Below, piece by piece: positions 1 to 8,926 of a DNA stretch of 64,000 nucleotides (within the stretch, counting starts at the first letter, position 1; every line of letters begins with the position of its first letter). The stretch is from Amycolatopsis sp. WQ 127309 (GTDB taxonomy: Bacteria; Actinomycetota; Actinomycetes; Mycobacteriales; Pseudonocardiaceae). The stretch is from the NCBI RefSeq assembly GCF_023023025.1, contig NZ_CP095481.1, positions 372,001 to 436,000 of the forward strand. The letters run 5' to 3'. The notes below the pieces were generated by a model that saw only the letters and a list, made by a program, of their open reading frames with translations, searched no databases and was not told the DNA's origin. A program made the translations under genes and the position numbers.

Positions 1-117
1 GGTGCGACGGCCGACGACGGCCGGACCGGCCGCTCACCCTTCGCCGAGAGCGATAGTGGGCCTTCCCTTGCCGGCTCGGGCGTCACCGGAGACTTGTCCG
101 CCGCCCCCACAGAAGAG
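1..117 (-). repeat. Linker direct repeat, copy 2 (window edge)
   Basis: This stretch is a diverged direct repeat of 2053-2165 within giant gene A, with matching blocks such as CGCCGAGAGCG and GACTTGT. In protein both copies follow the pattern SPVTxEPxRE, then LSxxGExPVRxSxAVAP. It may mark the start of a second copy of a longer module that lies outside the window. Confidence 0.7.
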
Positions 118-3100
118 TGACCCGAAGACAGGACGACCGGCTCTGGTTTCGCTACCGTCTCCACAGGAAGGGAACCCTTCCCGGCCGCAGCTTGGTCCGC
201 AGGCTCGAGGGGAGCGATGGGCCGATGCCCAGGCGCAAGGGAGAGAGTGCCCGCAGGCCGCGGAGCGACGTCCACGGCCGAACTGTAAGTGATCACCCCA
301 CCGCGATCGATGTGAATCCGCGCATCCAGCCGATGGGCAGCAACCTGAACGTGCGCCAACTGGTCGGTCCGCCTGAAAGCAGTCTGAAGATCCGAGACGG
401 AGTCGAGCGACAACGAACAGGCATAAACGTTCGCGCTCAAGGCCATCGCGGACCACGCCCACAACGAATCCGGCAGAGACGACAGGTTCTGCAGAGTGTC
501 GGCCAGACCATCAGGACCGAGCTCGGCTATCCCCCCACCGGCCTTCGGCACGAAATAAGAACCACCAAGATGATGCACGACCACCGTGAAGTCACTCGGA
601 AACACCGGAGCCTGCGCGAACGCACGAAGAACATTGTCCACATAACCAGCCGTCACGAACGCGACACCGGCAGCATGCGGCAACGGCACCGCCACCACAT
701 CGCCCGCCGGAGACGACACCACAACCGCATTTTCTCCGTAGTCATCAGCCACCCCACCCGGCAGCGACTGTCCCGGCGACAACGACAGAAACTCCCCAGC
801 AACCGCGTTCACCTCGTTGACGCCACCCGTGACATGACGCAACCGCAACTGCCGCACCAGCTCCACAGCGCCACGCTCAGCCGTGTGCAACTGAGGCATC
901 TCCGCCAAAATCCCCCTGGCCCGCCGCCGAACCTCACCCCTCAATGCCGGATCCCCCACCGCAGCCGGCACCAGCCGATCACCATGGGCATCAGCCTCCG
1001 CCACCGCCGCCTGTACAAACCCGGCCAGCTCGGCTTCCGGACCGCGCACGCCTTCCGCGGCCAGCCTGCCAACGAGCTCCGGGACACCCTCCGTCTTGAA
1101 CGCCCACGCCACCACATACGCCAACCGGCCGATCAGCTCACGATCACCCGCCACCCCCACATCCAACTGCCGCCCCAGAAAACCCGGTTCGACCACCGCA
1201 GTACCGGCCGAGGCAGGAGCATGCGGCGCCTCCAGGCGCGCCGCTCGGCGCATAGTCAAACGCTCCCGGAAAATCGACTCCCTTCCTGATACATTTCTTT
1301 CTCGCAAAAAATTATAAAATTCCCTGAGACTCGAGCTGTCGTAAATCCGGATAAATTGATCGATCAGACTGTCGATCTGCGGCATATCGTCAGGCTCGGA
1401 GGTACGGAGATGCTTCGGCCGATCACCCCATTTTTCGGCCTCCTTGATGGCAAGAGCGACCGTCGGCCTGAGTTGCGTCATACCGCCACGTATCCCCGAC
1501 TCTACGGAAATTCTGGCAATTTCCTCAGCCTTGGCCGTTGGGTTCTTTTTCACAATCCAGTACAATAATACTGTGGCATCCCCTGGTTCCTTCACGTCGA
1601 ATTCCACATCGGGCCGCCCGCCACGATATTGCGGAGTCCACGCAGACCCCGACATGCTCGCACGTTCTCGCGCGTCCGTAATTATCTTTCGCAGCTGCCC
1701 TTCATGACCAGAAGCGACTTGGATGTTTCTAGAGCTCAGATGAATAATAAGATGCGGGCTCTCCAATGTTCCGCGCTCTGCGATGAGCTCGTCGACGATC
1801 GCCGTAATGGCGACGCGATCCGCCAGGTCATTGGGATATAGTTTGGCGGCTTTGGGGCCCAGCGTCAGCGTACCCGGCGGAAGTTCGGCGGCACCGGGAC
1901 CGTGCGGCCTTACCGGCGTCTCATCGACCCCGTCGACATAGCGCTCTCCAGCCCGAAACGCCCCCGCGCCGTCCGTGCTCGATTGTGTGAGGTGTACTGC
2001 CAAGGCCGACCGAACAGGCTCGGACGTGGCCGGGATCCCGCCCTCAGGACGCGGCGCGACGGCCGAGGTTCGGACCGGCAGCTCTCCCGTCGCCGAGAGC
2101 GGGTTCGAGCTTTCCCTTACCGGCTCACTCGTGACCGGAGACTTGTACACCGCCCCCGAAGGCAGATGACCCGACGACGCGACGGTTCCTCCGGCCGCCT
2201 CCGGTTTCACCGCTGTCTCCGAGGAAAGAGCGTACATCGGCAGGCCATTTCGGCCGAGGAAAGACGTCGCACCCTCAGAAGGCTCTCCGATGGTCCGAGT
2301 CCCGGCCACGATCTCTCGCGCCGGGGGCGGTATCGGAGCCCCTGTCACGTGGGCATCGGCTGCCGCGGTGAGTTTGCCGCCGCCGAGGGTGGGCGCGCCG
2401 ATCGGAGAGGTGGTGCCTCGGGATGCAGCTACGTCAGGTTTGCCGAACAGGGTGCCGTACGGGGTAGCGCCGGAAGCGGGGGACACCACCGTGGGTGCGA
2501 CAGCCTCGTAAGGCGGTGGTGGCGTACCGGCTCGGTCTCCGTACGTGAAGGCGTCAGCCGCTTCATTGGCGAACTTCTCGTCCGCGGGCTTCATTCTTTC
2601 GGCTACGACGGATTTCTCCAGCTCGTCGCCGAGCGCGAAAGTGCCCGCTACGGGTTCCGCCAAACTCGGATTTTCGAGAAGGAGATCCGGTTTCTCCGCG
2701 ACCGTTGCCGGGCTTTCGGCAATCCCCCCCGATTTCCCGTCGGTGTCGGCCGGCTTTCCGGTATCGGGAATGGTCACCACCGGCGGGCGCAAACCCCCCA
2801 CCCCCACCAACACACCATCCAACGACGACAACACCCCACCACCACCACCACCAGCACGACCACCACGACCCATCGCCCCCAACGCACCCAACGCCCCCAA
2901 AAACGGACTCACCCCCGGCGTCCCCACCGCCGCATTCACCGCCGGCGCACTCACCACCACCATCCCCACCTGCGACAACCCATACCCCACATGACCCAAC
3001 GCCCGCACATACCCCGGAAACTCCACCCCCCTCCCCGACCCCGCCTCCAACTTCCTCGCCGTGTCCCGCACAAACACCGCCCCCGCATGCGCCACCCCCG

Positions 3101-3782
3101 CAAACGCACCCCCCAACACCCCACCCACCACCGACCCCACAACCGACCGCCCATCCAACCCCTCCCGCGCCCCCACCAACACCTGACCCACCTGAAAACC
3201 GAAATCCAACCCACCCATAAAACCCGCCCCCACCACCCCGAACTTCCCCGCCTGCACCCCCACCCGACCCAACCCCCGCGCCGCCCCCGAAAACGTCAAC
3301 CCCGCCAACCGAGCCTTCAACGCCTCCACCAACGCCAACGCCGCCACCCGCGCCCCCGCCTCCACGACCGGCACCAGCAACGCCCCCACCACCGTCCACG
3401 CCAACTCCACAATCGTCGCCAACGCAACCAACGCCATCACCGACAACAAAAAAAACGCCTTCACCACATCCGCACCCGCATTCCGCGACAACTTCGCCGC
3501 CTCCCGCGCACCCCCCACCAACACCGACAACCCCTCCACCGCATCACCCGACAACCACAACCCCGACACCCGCCCCACCTCACCCACCAACGCCGACCCC
3601 ACCCCCACCCCACCCACCCCCACCGCCCGCTCCAACCCCTCCAACGCCCCCACCAACTCATCCCAATCACCCGCCAACCCATACAACCCCCGCACCGAAC
3701 CCTCCGGCACCGCAACCCCCAACACCACCTCCAAAAAATGCTGAACCTCCACCGGCACAGACAACCCGTGATCACCCACCAC
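1..3782 (-). CDS. Giant WXG100-like domain protein A (3' end outside window)
   Basis: The frame is open without a stop from GTG 3782 (second GTG at 3779) to the left edge, about 1260 codons, so the C terminus is missing. GGGAGG lies 4 nt before the first GTG. Residues 1 to about 330 are a hydrophobic, Gly/Ala/Val-rich domain matching the N termini of the giant proteins at 16132 and 33193 (shared NAGADVVK, MGGLD, GLDxRS and APAVNAA blocks). It resembles the WXG100-like N-terminal domain of large actinobacterial type VII-linked proteins. A PPPPY motif follows near residue 417, then a Pro/Ser/Thr-rich linker. Residues about 620-840 form a charged domain encoded by notably AT-richer DNA (1260-1850), followed by another globular stretch and a second copy of a linker segment at the window edge. 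No toxin or enzyme motif is visible. A secreted or surface role is inference from the N-terminal domain. Confidence 0.8.
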   Translation of the reverse strand, partial: MVGDHGLSVPVEVQHFLEVVLGVAVPEGSVRGLYGLAGDWDELVGALEGLERAVGVGGVGVGSALVGEVGRVSGLWLSGDAVEGLSVLVGGAREAAKLSRNAGADVVKAFFLLSVMALVALATIVELAWTVVGALLVPVVEAGARVAALALVEALKARLAGLTFSGAARGLGRVGVQAGKFGVVGAGFMGGLDFGFQVGQVLVGAREGLDGRSVVGSVVGGVLGGAFAGVAHAGAVFVRDTARKLEAGSGRGVEFPGYVRALGHVGYGLSQVGMVVVSAPAVNAAVGTPGVSPFLGALGALGAMGRGGRAGGGGGGVLSSLDGVLVGVGGLRPPVVTIPDTGKPADTDGKSGGIAESPATVAEKPDLLLENPSLAEPVAGTFALGDELEKSVVAERMKPADEKFANEAADAFTYGDRAGTPPPPYEAVAPTVVSPASGATPYGTLFGKPDVAASRGTTSPIGAPTLGGGKLTAAADAHVTGAPIPPPAREIVAGTRTIGEPSEGATSFLGRNGLPMYALSSETAVKPEAAGGTVASSGHLPSGAVYKSPVTSEPVRESSNPLSATGELPVRTSAVAPRPEGGIPATSEPVRSALAVHLTQSSTDGAGAFRAGERYVDGVDETPVRPHGPGAAELPPGTLTLGPKAAKLYPNDLADRVAITAIVDELIAERGTLESPHLIIHLSSRNIQVASGHEGQLRKIITDARERASMSGSAWTPQYRGGRPDVEFDVKEPGDATVLLYWIVKKNPTAKAEEIARISVESGIRGGMTQLRPTVALAIKEAEKWGDRPKHLRTSEPDDMPQIDSLIDQFIRIYDSSSLREFYNFLRERNVSGRESIFRERLTMRRAARLEAPHAPASAGTAVVEPGFLGRQLDVGVAGDRELIGRLAYVVAWAFKTEGVPELVGRLAAEGVRGPEAELAGFVQAAVAEADAHGDRLVPAAVGDPALRGEVRRRARGILAEMPQLHTAERGAVELVRQLRLRHVTGGVNEVNAVAGEFLSLSPGQSLPGGVADDYGENAVVVSSPAGDVVAVPLPHAAGVAFVTAGYVDNVLRAFAQAPVFPSDFTVVVHHLGGSYFVPKAGGGIAELGPDGLADTLQNLSSLPDSLWAWSAMALSANVYACSLSLDSVSDLQTAFRRTDQLAHVQVAAHRLDARIHIDRGGVITYSSAVDVAPRPAGTLSLAPGHRPIAPLEPADQAAAGKGSLPVETVAKPEPVVLSSGHSSVGAADKSPVTPEPAREGPLSLSAKGERPVRPSSAVA
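2053..2165 (-). repeat. Linker direct repeat, copy 1
   Basis: This is the partner of the repeat at 1-117, about 2.05 kb away in the same reading frame. It lies in the Pro/Ser/Thr-rich linker after the N-terminal domain of giant protein A. Confidence 0.7.
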
Positions 3783-3790
3783 AACACCTC
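2770..3790. other. Extreme C/G strand-skew block in giant gene A
   Basis: The + strand is mostly C and A with little G or T. In 3121-3180 I count 39 C, 14 A, 5 G and 2 T. The coding (-) strand is therefore G/T-rich and uses GGG, GTG, GGT and TTG codons. The homologous domain of the paralogue at 32170-33193 uses ordinary C-ended codons. The left boundary near 2770 is abrupt. Confidence 0.85.
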
Positions 3791-4364
3791 CCTTCGCGCC
3801 TGAAAGCCCGGCACCACTCAGCGGCCGGACCACGGCGTACGGCGAGCCGGCCGCGCCAGCGGCGTTACCACTTCCCCGAGCCGACGCAGCCATGGCCACA
3901 CATGACCTGCGTCACCAGGGTTTTTTCCCGACGCCCCTTGCGCGACACGAGGCAACGGATCAGCCCGAACCCGAGGGAGATCCCTCACGAACCACGCTTA
4001 TCACTCCCCGGCAACCGTTGTCACGCAGCGAAGCCCCATCGGGTACAACAGGTAGCCGAACACACCGTCTTCGCCTCGCGACCGACCTCAGCGAAGCACT
4101 CATCACCCGATGTCCGGCGAGCTCTCCGGCTCGGCACGGCGGGCGACCGTGACGTCCGATTCGCAGGGAATTCCCTCGGCAGCAAAACTTTCCGCCGCGA
4201 TTCGTCGGCTATCGGATGGCCTTTCGGTCACATTCCTCGAAATTTCGTCACGCATCGGCCGACCAACCGGAACATCGCATGCTCAACTTTTGCGGCCGGT
4301 TGCGCCGGCAGGCTCGCGTCCCCGGCCGGGGACGCTCTTCAACCAGATTGCGAGGTAGTGCGAG
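3783..4364. other. Divergent intergenic region
   Basis: This 582-nt gap lies between giant gene A (-) and a small membrane-protein gene (+). It should hold both promoters, but I cannot fix -10/-35 boxes. A short + frame (3892-4152) has no recognisable domain or ribosome-binding site, and I do not call it a gene. Confidence 0.5.
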
Positions 4365-4790
4365 ATGATCATCCCGGGAACAGCGGGATTCGCCGCCCAT
4401 GCTCCTGCCCTGACCGTCACCGGTACTCCGAACAACGTCGTGGGGGCGCCCGTACCGCTGGCGACCAAGCTCCTGCTCCTGGGAGTCGGCATGATCGCCC
4501 TGCTCGGCCTGGCCGGTTTCCTGCTGGTACGTCACCGCCGACGCCGACTGCCGGCGCAGCAGTTCACCGTCACCGACCTCACCACCTTCCGCAACGCCGA
4601 GGCGCGGCTGTGCGCCCTCGTGGAAGGCGGCAGGATCGGGGCGGCCGAGGAGCTCAGCGACTCGATGGCTCACTGGCTGCGCCACGAAATCCACCACGGC
4701 AGGGATTCCCGGCCCCTGTGGTGCGCTCACCGGCTGGAACAGCTCGAGCTGGATCGCGAGCAGTACACCGGCCGCCCGGTGGTCGTCTGA
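4365..4790 (+). CDS. Small single-pass membrane protein, unknown function
   Basis: This 141-aa protein has a short N-terminal segment, one strong transmembrane helix at about residues 31-54, a basic stop-transfer patch (RHRRRRLP), and a soluble domain of about 80 residues rich in Glu, Arg and His. The arrangement suggests a cytoplasmic C terminus. The ATG is preceded by GAGG at a spacing of about 9 nt. I recognise no family. It precedes the dioxygenase operon by 145 nt and may belong to it or be independent. Confidence 0.6.
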   Translation: MIIPGTAGFAAHAPALTVTGTPNNVVGAPVPLATKLLLLGVGMIALLGLAGFLLVRHRRRRLPAQQFTVTDLTTFRNAEARLCALVEGGRIGAAEELSDSMAHWLRHEIHHGRDSRPLWCAHRLEQLELDREQYTGRPVVV

Positions 4791-4935
4791 GCCGCCGCCC
4801 GCGAGGGATTCCCCTCTGCTGCCTCCCGCATCGAAACCCCGGCCATTCGGCAACCACAAGGTATTTATGCTCGACGTCGAACCACGCGACTAATAGCCGA
4901 AAATCCGAATCCTGTCGAAACTACGAAAGAATTCC

Positions 4936-5946
4936 ATGAAAGAGGCTTCACGAACTTCTCGGGCGGACATACGCGAGCCCTCCGGTCACACCCTGGATCT
5001 GCTCCACCGGACGACGTCCGCTCTGGTCGCCGAGGGCGTCGCCGCCGACAGCCTGCATGCCCACACCCATCGGATTCCGGGCAGCTTGATCGTCGCGCTC
5101 GGCGACCTGACCGGGACACCACGGTCGCATGACGGTTACTGCGTCATCGAAGGCATCCTCTCCGGCTACCCGGATTCCGCCGGGCCGACGCCGTCCTCCT
5201 GGAAAACCGCCGACCCGGAACGGACGCGCGAACTGGACATCGCGTTCGCGCTGCTCGCCGGAGCTGCGGGGCGTCCGTTCGGCTGGAAAGCGCAGCAGGC
5301 CGGGCGGCTCGTCCACGACATCGTTCCCAGCAAGGGCTCCGAAACCCTGCAAGTCGGCGCCAGCAGCACGGTCAAGCTGGAATGGCACACCGAGGACTCC
5401 TACCACCCGGATCGTCCGGAGCTGCTTCTCCTGGCCTGCGTGCGCAACCCCGACCGGGTCGGGACGGACATCGCCAGCGTCCGGCAGGCGGACCTGACGG
5501 ACGAAGACATCGCGGCACTGAGCACCACCCCGGTGCTGCTCTATCCGGACGACAGTTACCCCGGAAGCTGGAGCGACACCGACGACCCGGCACGAATGCT
5601 GACCCTGTGGGAAACCACCGACGGTCTGTGCATGAGGTTCGACCCCCCTTACACGAAGCTGCCCGACGCCCAGCCGGCACTACGTTCCGCCTGGGAGCGG
5701 CTGGGCGAGGCACTGGATCGTTGTGCCACCACGGTGACGGCCGATCCCGGCGACGTGGTCGTCGTGAACAACGACGTCGCCGCGCACGCCCGGCGCCCCT
5801 TCAAGGCCCGTTACGACGGAACGGATCGCTGGCTGAAGCGCATCCTGGCGCGGAGCACCCACGTCCGTCCGGAGACCGAGCGCCACGAGCCGGGTTATCA
5901 CCAGGTCCAGGTCGGCCCGTACCCGTCCCTGTTCGCCGACCGGTGA
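4936..5946 (+). CDS. Fe(II)/2-oxoglutarate dioxygenase, clavaminate synthase/amino-acid beta-hydroxylase type
   Basis: The 336-aa product has the family length and the facial triad of TauD/clavaminate-synthase-like oxygenases: His151 and Glu153 in EWHTEDSY, and a distal His284 in VAAHARRPFKARYDG. The text around the HxE motif and the distal Arg region most resemble the free-amino-acid beta-hydroxylases (VioC, AsnO and L-enduracididine hydroxylase type). Substrate and stereochemistry cannot be read from the sequence. Its stop codon overlaps the start of the exporter by 4 nt (GTGA), and the exporter in turn abuts a PLP dehydratase. The natural reading is beta-hydroxylation of an amino acid that is then dehydrated. 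Confidence 0.85.
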   Translation: MKEASRTSRADIREPSGHTLDLLHRTTSALVAEGVAADSLHAHTHRIPGSLIVALGDLTGTPRSHDGYCVIEGILSGYPDSAGPTPSSWKTADPERTRELDIAFALLAGAAGRPFGWKAQQAGRLVHDIVPSKGSETLQVGASSTVKLEWHTEDSYHPDRPELLLLACVRNPDRVGTDIASVRQADLTDEDIAALSTTPVLLYPDDSYPGSWSDTDDPARMLTLWETTDGLCMRFDPPYTKLPDAQPALRSAWERLGEALDRCATTVTADPGDVVVVNNDVAAHARRPFKARYDGTDRWLKRILARSTHVRPETERHEPGYHQVQVGPYPSLFADR

Positions 5947-6845
5947 CCACCGCCGGCGCCCGGGGGACGGTCGTGCAGGGCCGCGGCCTGGTCCCGCTCG
6001 CGCTGCTGTCCCTCGTCGTGACCACCGCCCTGTGGGGCGGCACGTTCGTCATCGTGAAGGGCGCGATCCGGCTGGCGTCCCCCGTGGACTTCCTGGCGGT
6101 GCGGTTCTTGATCGCCTTCGTGGTGCTGGCCACGCTGCGGCCGCGGCGAGTGCTCCGGCTGAGCCGCGACGGCCTGGTCCGCGGCGCACTGCTGGGGTTG
6201 ACGCTCGGGGGCGCGTACCTCGCGCAGACGTACGGGCAGCAGTACACCTCGGCGTCGATGTCCGGATTCATCACCGGCATGTCGGTGGTGTTCACCCCGA
6301 TCATCGCCGGACTGGTCTTCCGGCACCGGATCGGCTCGATGATCTGGTGCGCGGCGGCGGTCGCGACGGCCGGGCTGGCGGTCATGACGCTGCACGGGTT
6401 CACGGTCGGCCCCGGTGAAGGCCTCACGGTGCTGTGCGCCCTGTTCTTCGCCGTACACCTCATCGCACTCAGCGAGTGGTCCACCGCCCAGGACGCCTAC
6501 GGCCTCACCGTCGTCCAGCTCGGCGTGATCGGCCTGCTCTGCCTCGCGCTGGGCTCGCCCGGCGGGCTCGACCTTCCGGCGGACGAGGGCTTCTGGGCCG
6601 CCGTGATCGGGCTGGCCATCGTGGCGACCGCGGCCGGCTACCTCGTCCAAACCTGGGCCCAGGCGCACCTGCCGGCTTCGGTGGCGGCCGTCGTACTCAC
6701 CCTGGAACCGCTGTTCGCGGGAGTCTTCGGTGTCTTGGTGGACCACGACGAGCTGAGCGGCCGGATCGTCGCGGGCGGAGCCATGGTCGTCGGCGCGATG
6801 TGCCTGGCCGAATTTCGTTCCTCCCCGTCACCGTCGAAAGCGTGA
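5943..6845 (+). CDS. EamA/DMT-family transporter
   Basis: The GTG at 5943 overlaps the dioxygenase TGA (GTGA), which fixes the start and gives a 300-aa protein. It has about ten hydrophobic helices in two EamA halves, with the typical N-terminal ALWGGTFVIVKGA segment and a second-half signature around AHLPASVAAVVLTLEPLFAG. Members of this family usually export amino acids or small metabolites. Its position between an amino-acid oxygenase and a dehydratase suggests it exports a product or by-product of that pair. The substrate is unknown. Confidence 0.9.
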   Translation: MTTAGARGTVVQGRGLVPLALLSLVVTTALWGGTFVIVKGAIRLASPVDFLAVRFLIAFVVLATLRPRRVLRLSRDGLVRGALLGLTLGGAYLAQTYGQQYTSASMSGFITGMSVVFTPIIAGLVFRHRIGSMIWCAAAVATAGLAVMTLHGFTVGPGEGLTVLCALFFAVHLIALSEWSTAQDAYGLTVVQLGVIGLLCLALGSPGGLDLPADEGFWAAVIGLAIVATAAGYLVQTWAQAHLPASVAAVVLTLEPLFAGVFGVLVDHDELSGRIVAGGAMVVGAMCLAEFRSSPSPSKA

Positions 6846-6850
6846 GACGC

Positions 6851-7804
6851 ATGCCCGAACCGGTCCGCCACGTCCGCGTACCCACCTACGACGACCTCGA
6901 AGCGGCGGCGAAGGTCGTCTCGGACCATCTCCCCCCGACTCCGCTGGACACCGCGTACGGCCGTGGCCCGGAGATCGCGTTGAAGCTCGAATCCCTTCAG
7001 CCCACCGGATCGTTCAAGGTGCGCGGAGCGCTCAACGCCCTGGCCGCCGTGCCACACGACGTCCCGGTGATCACCGCTTCCTCGGGGAACCACGGCCTCG
7101 GCATGGCGTTCGCCGCCGGCCTGACCGGCCGTTCGATCACGGTCGTCGTGTCGCGGAACGCCTCACCGGCGAAGGTCTCCGCCCTGCGCGCCTCCGGCGT
7201 CGATCTGGTGCGGTTCGGGAATTCCTTCGACGACGCGGAAGCCCACGCGCTGCGGCTCGCGGCCGAGGGCGCCTGCTACGTCTCGACGTACAACGACCCG
7301 TATGTGATCGCCGGTCAGGCGACGATCGGTTTCGAACTGGACGACCAGCTTCCCGGCGACGTCACCGTCCTGTGTGGAGTCGGCGGCGGCGGCCTGGCCG
7401 CGGGCCTCGGCCTGTGGCGGTCCCGCCGGCCGGGCGCGCGGATCGTCGCGGTGGAGCCCGAGCGCTCCACCGCGATGTCGGCCGCTGTGCGCGCCGGCAC
7501 CCAGGTGGACGTCGAGGTGGGCGAGACGCTGGCGGACGGCATCGCGGGCAACATCGAGCCCGGCTCGGTCACGATCGACCTCGTCCGGGAGCACGTGGAC
7601 GGCTTCGTGACGGTGAGCGAGGACGAGATCCGCGCGGCCATCCGCTACCTCGCCCTCGAGCGAGGGGTGACCGCGGAGGGATCGGGCGCGGTCGGCGTGG
7701 CGGCCCTGCTCGCGGGAAAGGTGCCCACCCGGGGAACCCCGGTAGCCGTCGTCACCGGACGCAACATCGCACGGTCTGCTTTGGTCGAAGTCCTGGGCAG
7801 CTGA
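6851..7804 (+). CDS. PLP-dependent serine/threonine dehydratase-like enzyme (fold type II)
   Basis: The 317-aa product carries the fold-type II PLP signatures: SFKVRGA with Schiff-base Lys56, SSGNHG for substrate carboxylate binding, and the Gly-rich phosphate cup CGVGGGGLAAG. The length matches catabolic threonine or 3-hydroxyaspartate dehydratases without a C-terminal ACT domain. An in-frame GTG at 6842 overlaps the exporter stop (GTGA) and is an equally plausible start, adding three residues. I infer that it dehydrates the beta-hydroxy amino acid made by the coupled dioxygenase. A racemase-type activity is possible in this family. Confidence 0.85.
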   Translation: MPEPVRHVRVPTYDDLEAAAKVVSDHLPPTPLDTAYGRGPEIALKLESLQPTGSFKVRGALNALAAVPHDVPVITASSGNHGLGMAFAAGLTGRSITVVVSRNASPAKVSALRASGVDLVRFGNSFDDAEAHALRLAAEGACYVSTYNDPYVIAGQATIGFELDDQLPGDVTVLCGVGGGGLAAGLGLWRSRRPGARIVAVEPERSTAMSAAVRAGTQVDVEVGETLADGIAGNIEPGSVTIDLVREHVDGFVTVSEDEIRAAIRYLALERGVTAEGSGAVGVAALLAGKVPTRGTPVAVVTGRNIARSALVEVLGS

Positions 7805-7967
7805 TCCCGTTCCGGCACCTGGAAGCGGTCACATTTCTCGAATCAGGCGTCGGCCGGTTCCCGTTGCGGCGTAAGGGCATCTCGATACCGGTGATCCCGG
7901 CCACGGCCGCGCGGGTCACAGTATTTCCGCAATCCTTTCCCACCAGCAGAATGGTAACGTCATCGAT

Positions 7968-8756
7968 ATGACGATCAGTCGACGCACCTTTTCCCTGGGT
8001 CTGGCCTCCGGCGCCGCGGGCGCACTGGCCGCGGTCGCCGCGCCGGCGTCCGCCGCCGCGGCCCCGCTACCTCCCGGCGCCAACGTGGTCCTCGTGCACG
8101 GCGCCTACGCCGACGGCTCCTGCTGGGGCGAACTCATCCCGCTCCTGCTGCGGGCCGGAGTGGCCGTCACCGCGGTGCAGAACCCGTTGTCCTCGCTGGC
8201 CGAAGACGTCGGGGCCACCCGGCGGGCCCTCGATCTGCAGACCGGTCCCACCGTGCTGGTCGGGCACTCCTACGGCGGCGCGGTGATCACCGAAGCCGGG
8301 CTGCACCCGGCCGTGCGCTCGCTGGTTTACTTGTCCGCGAGGGCCCCGGAGGCCGGCGAGGACTACACCGCGCTCGCGGCCGGGTTCCCCACACCGCCCG
8401 CCAACAGCGGACTGGAGTTCCACGAGGGTTTCGGCGGCTTGAACGAGGCGGCTTTCCTGGCCGACTTCGCCAACGGCGTCCCCCGCGAGCGGGCCCGGAC
8501 GCTGTACGCGGCGCAGGGCCGGATCGCACAGACCCTCTTCGCCGGCCGCACCACCACCGCCGCCTGGCACAGCAAACCGAGCCGCTACCTGATCACCACG
8601 CAGGACCGCACCACCGCGCCGCAGCTGCAGCGGTTCGTCGCCCAGCGGATGGGCGCGCGCACAATGGAGGTGCCGACCGGCCACCTGTCGTTCGCGGTGC
8701 GCCCGGCCCTGGTGGCGGATTTCATCCTCGACGCGGTGCGCGGCCTGCCGCGCTAG
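7968..8756 (+). CDS. Tat-exported alpha/beta hydrolase
   Basis: This 262-aa protein starts with a twin-arginine signal (SRRTFSLGLASG, hydrophobic core to about residue 24, Ala-rich cleavage zone about residues 26-32). The mature part is an alpha/beta-hydrolase fold: HGAYADGSCW oxyanion region, nucleophile elbow GHSYGG (Ser101), and a C-terminal His in TGHLSFAV. It resembles secreted esterases of the AB_hydrolase_6 / salicylate-esterase-like group. It sits between the dehydratase and the prenyltransferase with its own 160-nt leader, so membership in either operon is unclear. The substrate is unknown. Confidence 0.85.
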   Translation: MTISRRTFSLGLASGAAGALAAVAAPASAAAAPLPPGANVVLVHGAYADGSCWGELIPLLLRAGVAVTAVQNPLSSLAEDVGATRRALDLQTGPTVLVGHSYGGAVITEAGLHPAVRSLVYLSARAPEAGEDYTALAAGFPTPPANSGLEFHEGFGGLNEAAFLADFANGVPRERARTLYAAQGRIAQTLFAGRTTTAAWHSKPSRYLITTQDRTTAPQLQRFVAQRMGARTMEVPTGHLSFAVRPALVADFILDAVRGLPR

Positions 8757-8926
8757 CACGGCCTGTGCGCTGTCCTGCCGGACCGCGGAGTTCGGTCGGC
8801 GACGATAAGTGCAGATCACCTAGACCCGATCACCCGCCTTGTCCGCAAAAGTCCGCTGGCGTCAACCGAAACCGGAAACACTCACGGACATTCGACGTCC
8901 GAGCGAGCTGGTGGAAGGTGATGCGG

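Noticed and set aside
3041..3790. CRISPR or tandem DNA repeat suspicion from CCACCCCCACC-like sequence
   Set aside because: There is no regular repeat-spacer pattern. The sequence encodes a conserved protein domain with skewed codons.
1902..3803. Long + strand open frame (633 codons) rich in Pro, His, Arg and Thr
   Set aside because: It is the antisense shadow of giant gene A. The C-rich composition removes stop codons on this strand. The minus frame matches two paralogues and has a ribosome-binding site.
3892..4152. Possible 86-residue gene upstream of the membrane protein
   Set aside because: There is no ribosome-binding site, domain or coherent codon bias. It lies in a divergent promoter region.
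8921..8923. ATG 8921 as prenyltransferase start
   Set aside because: It is only 2 nt after the GGAAGG site. ATG 8927 in the same frame has a normal 8-nt spacing.
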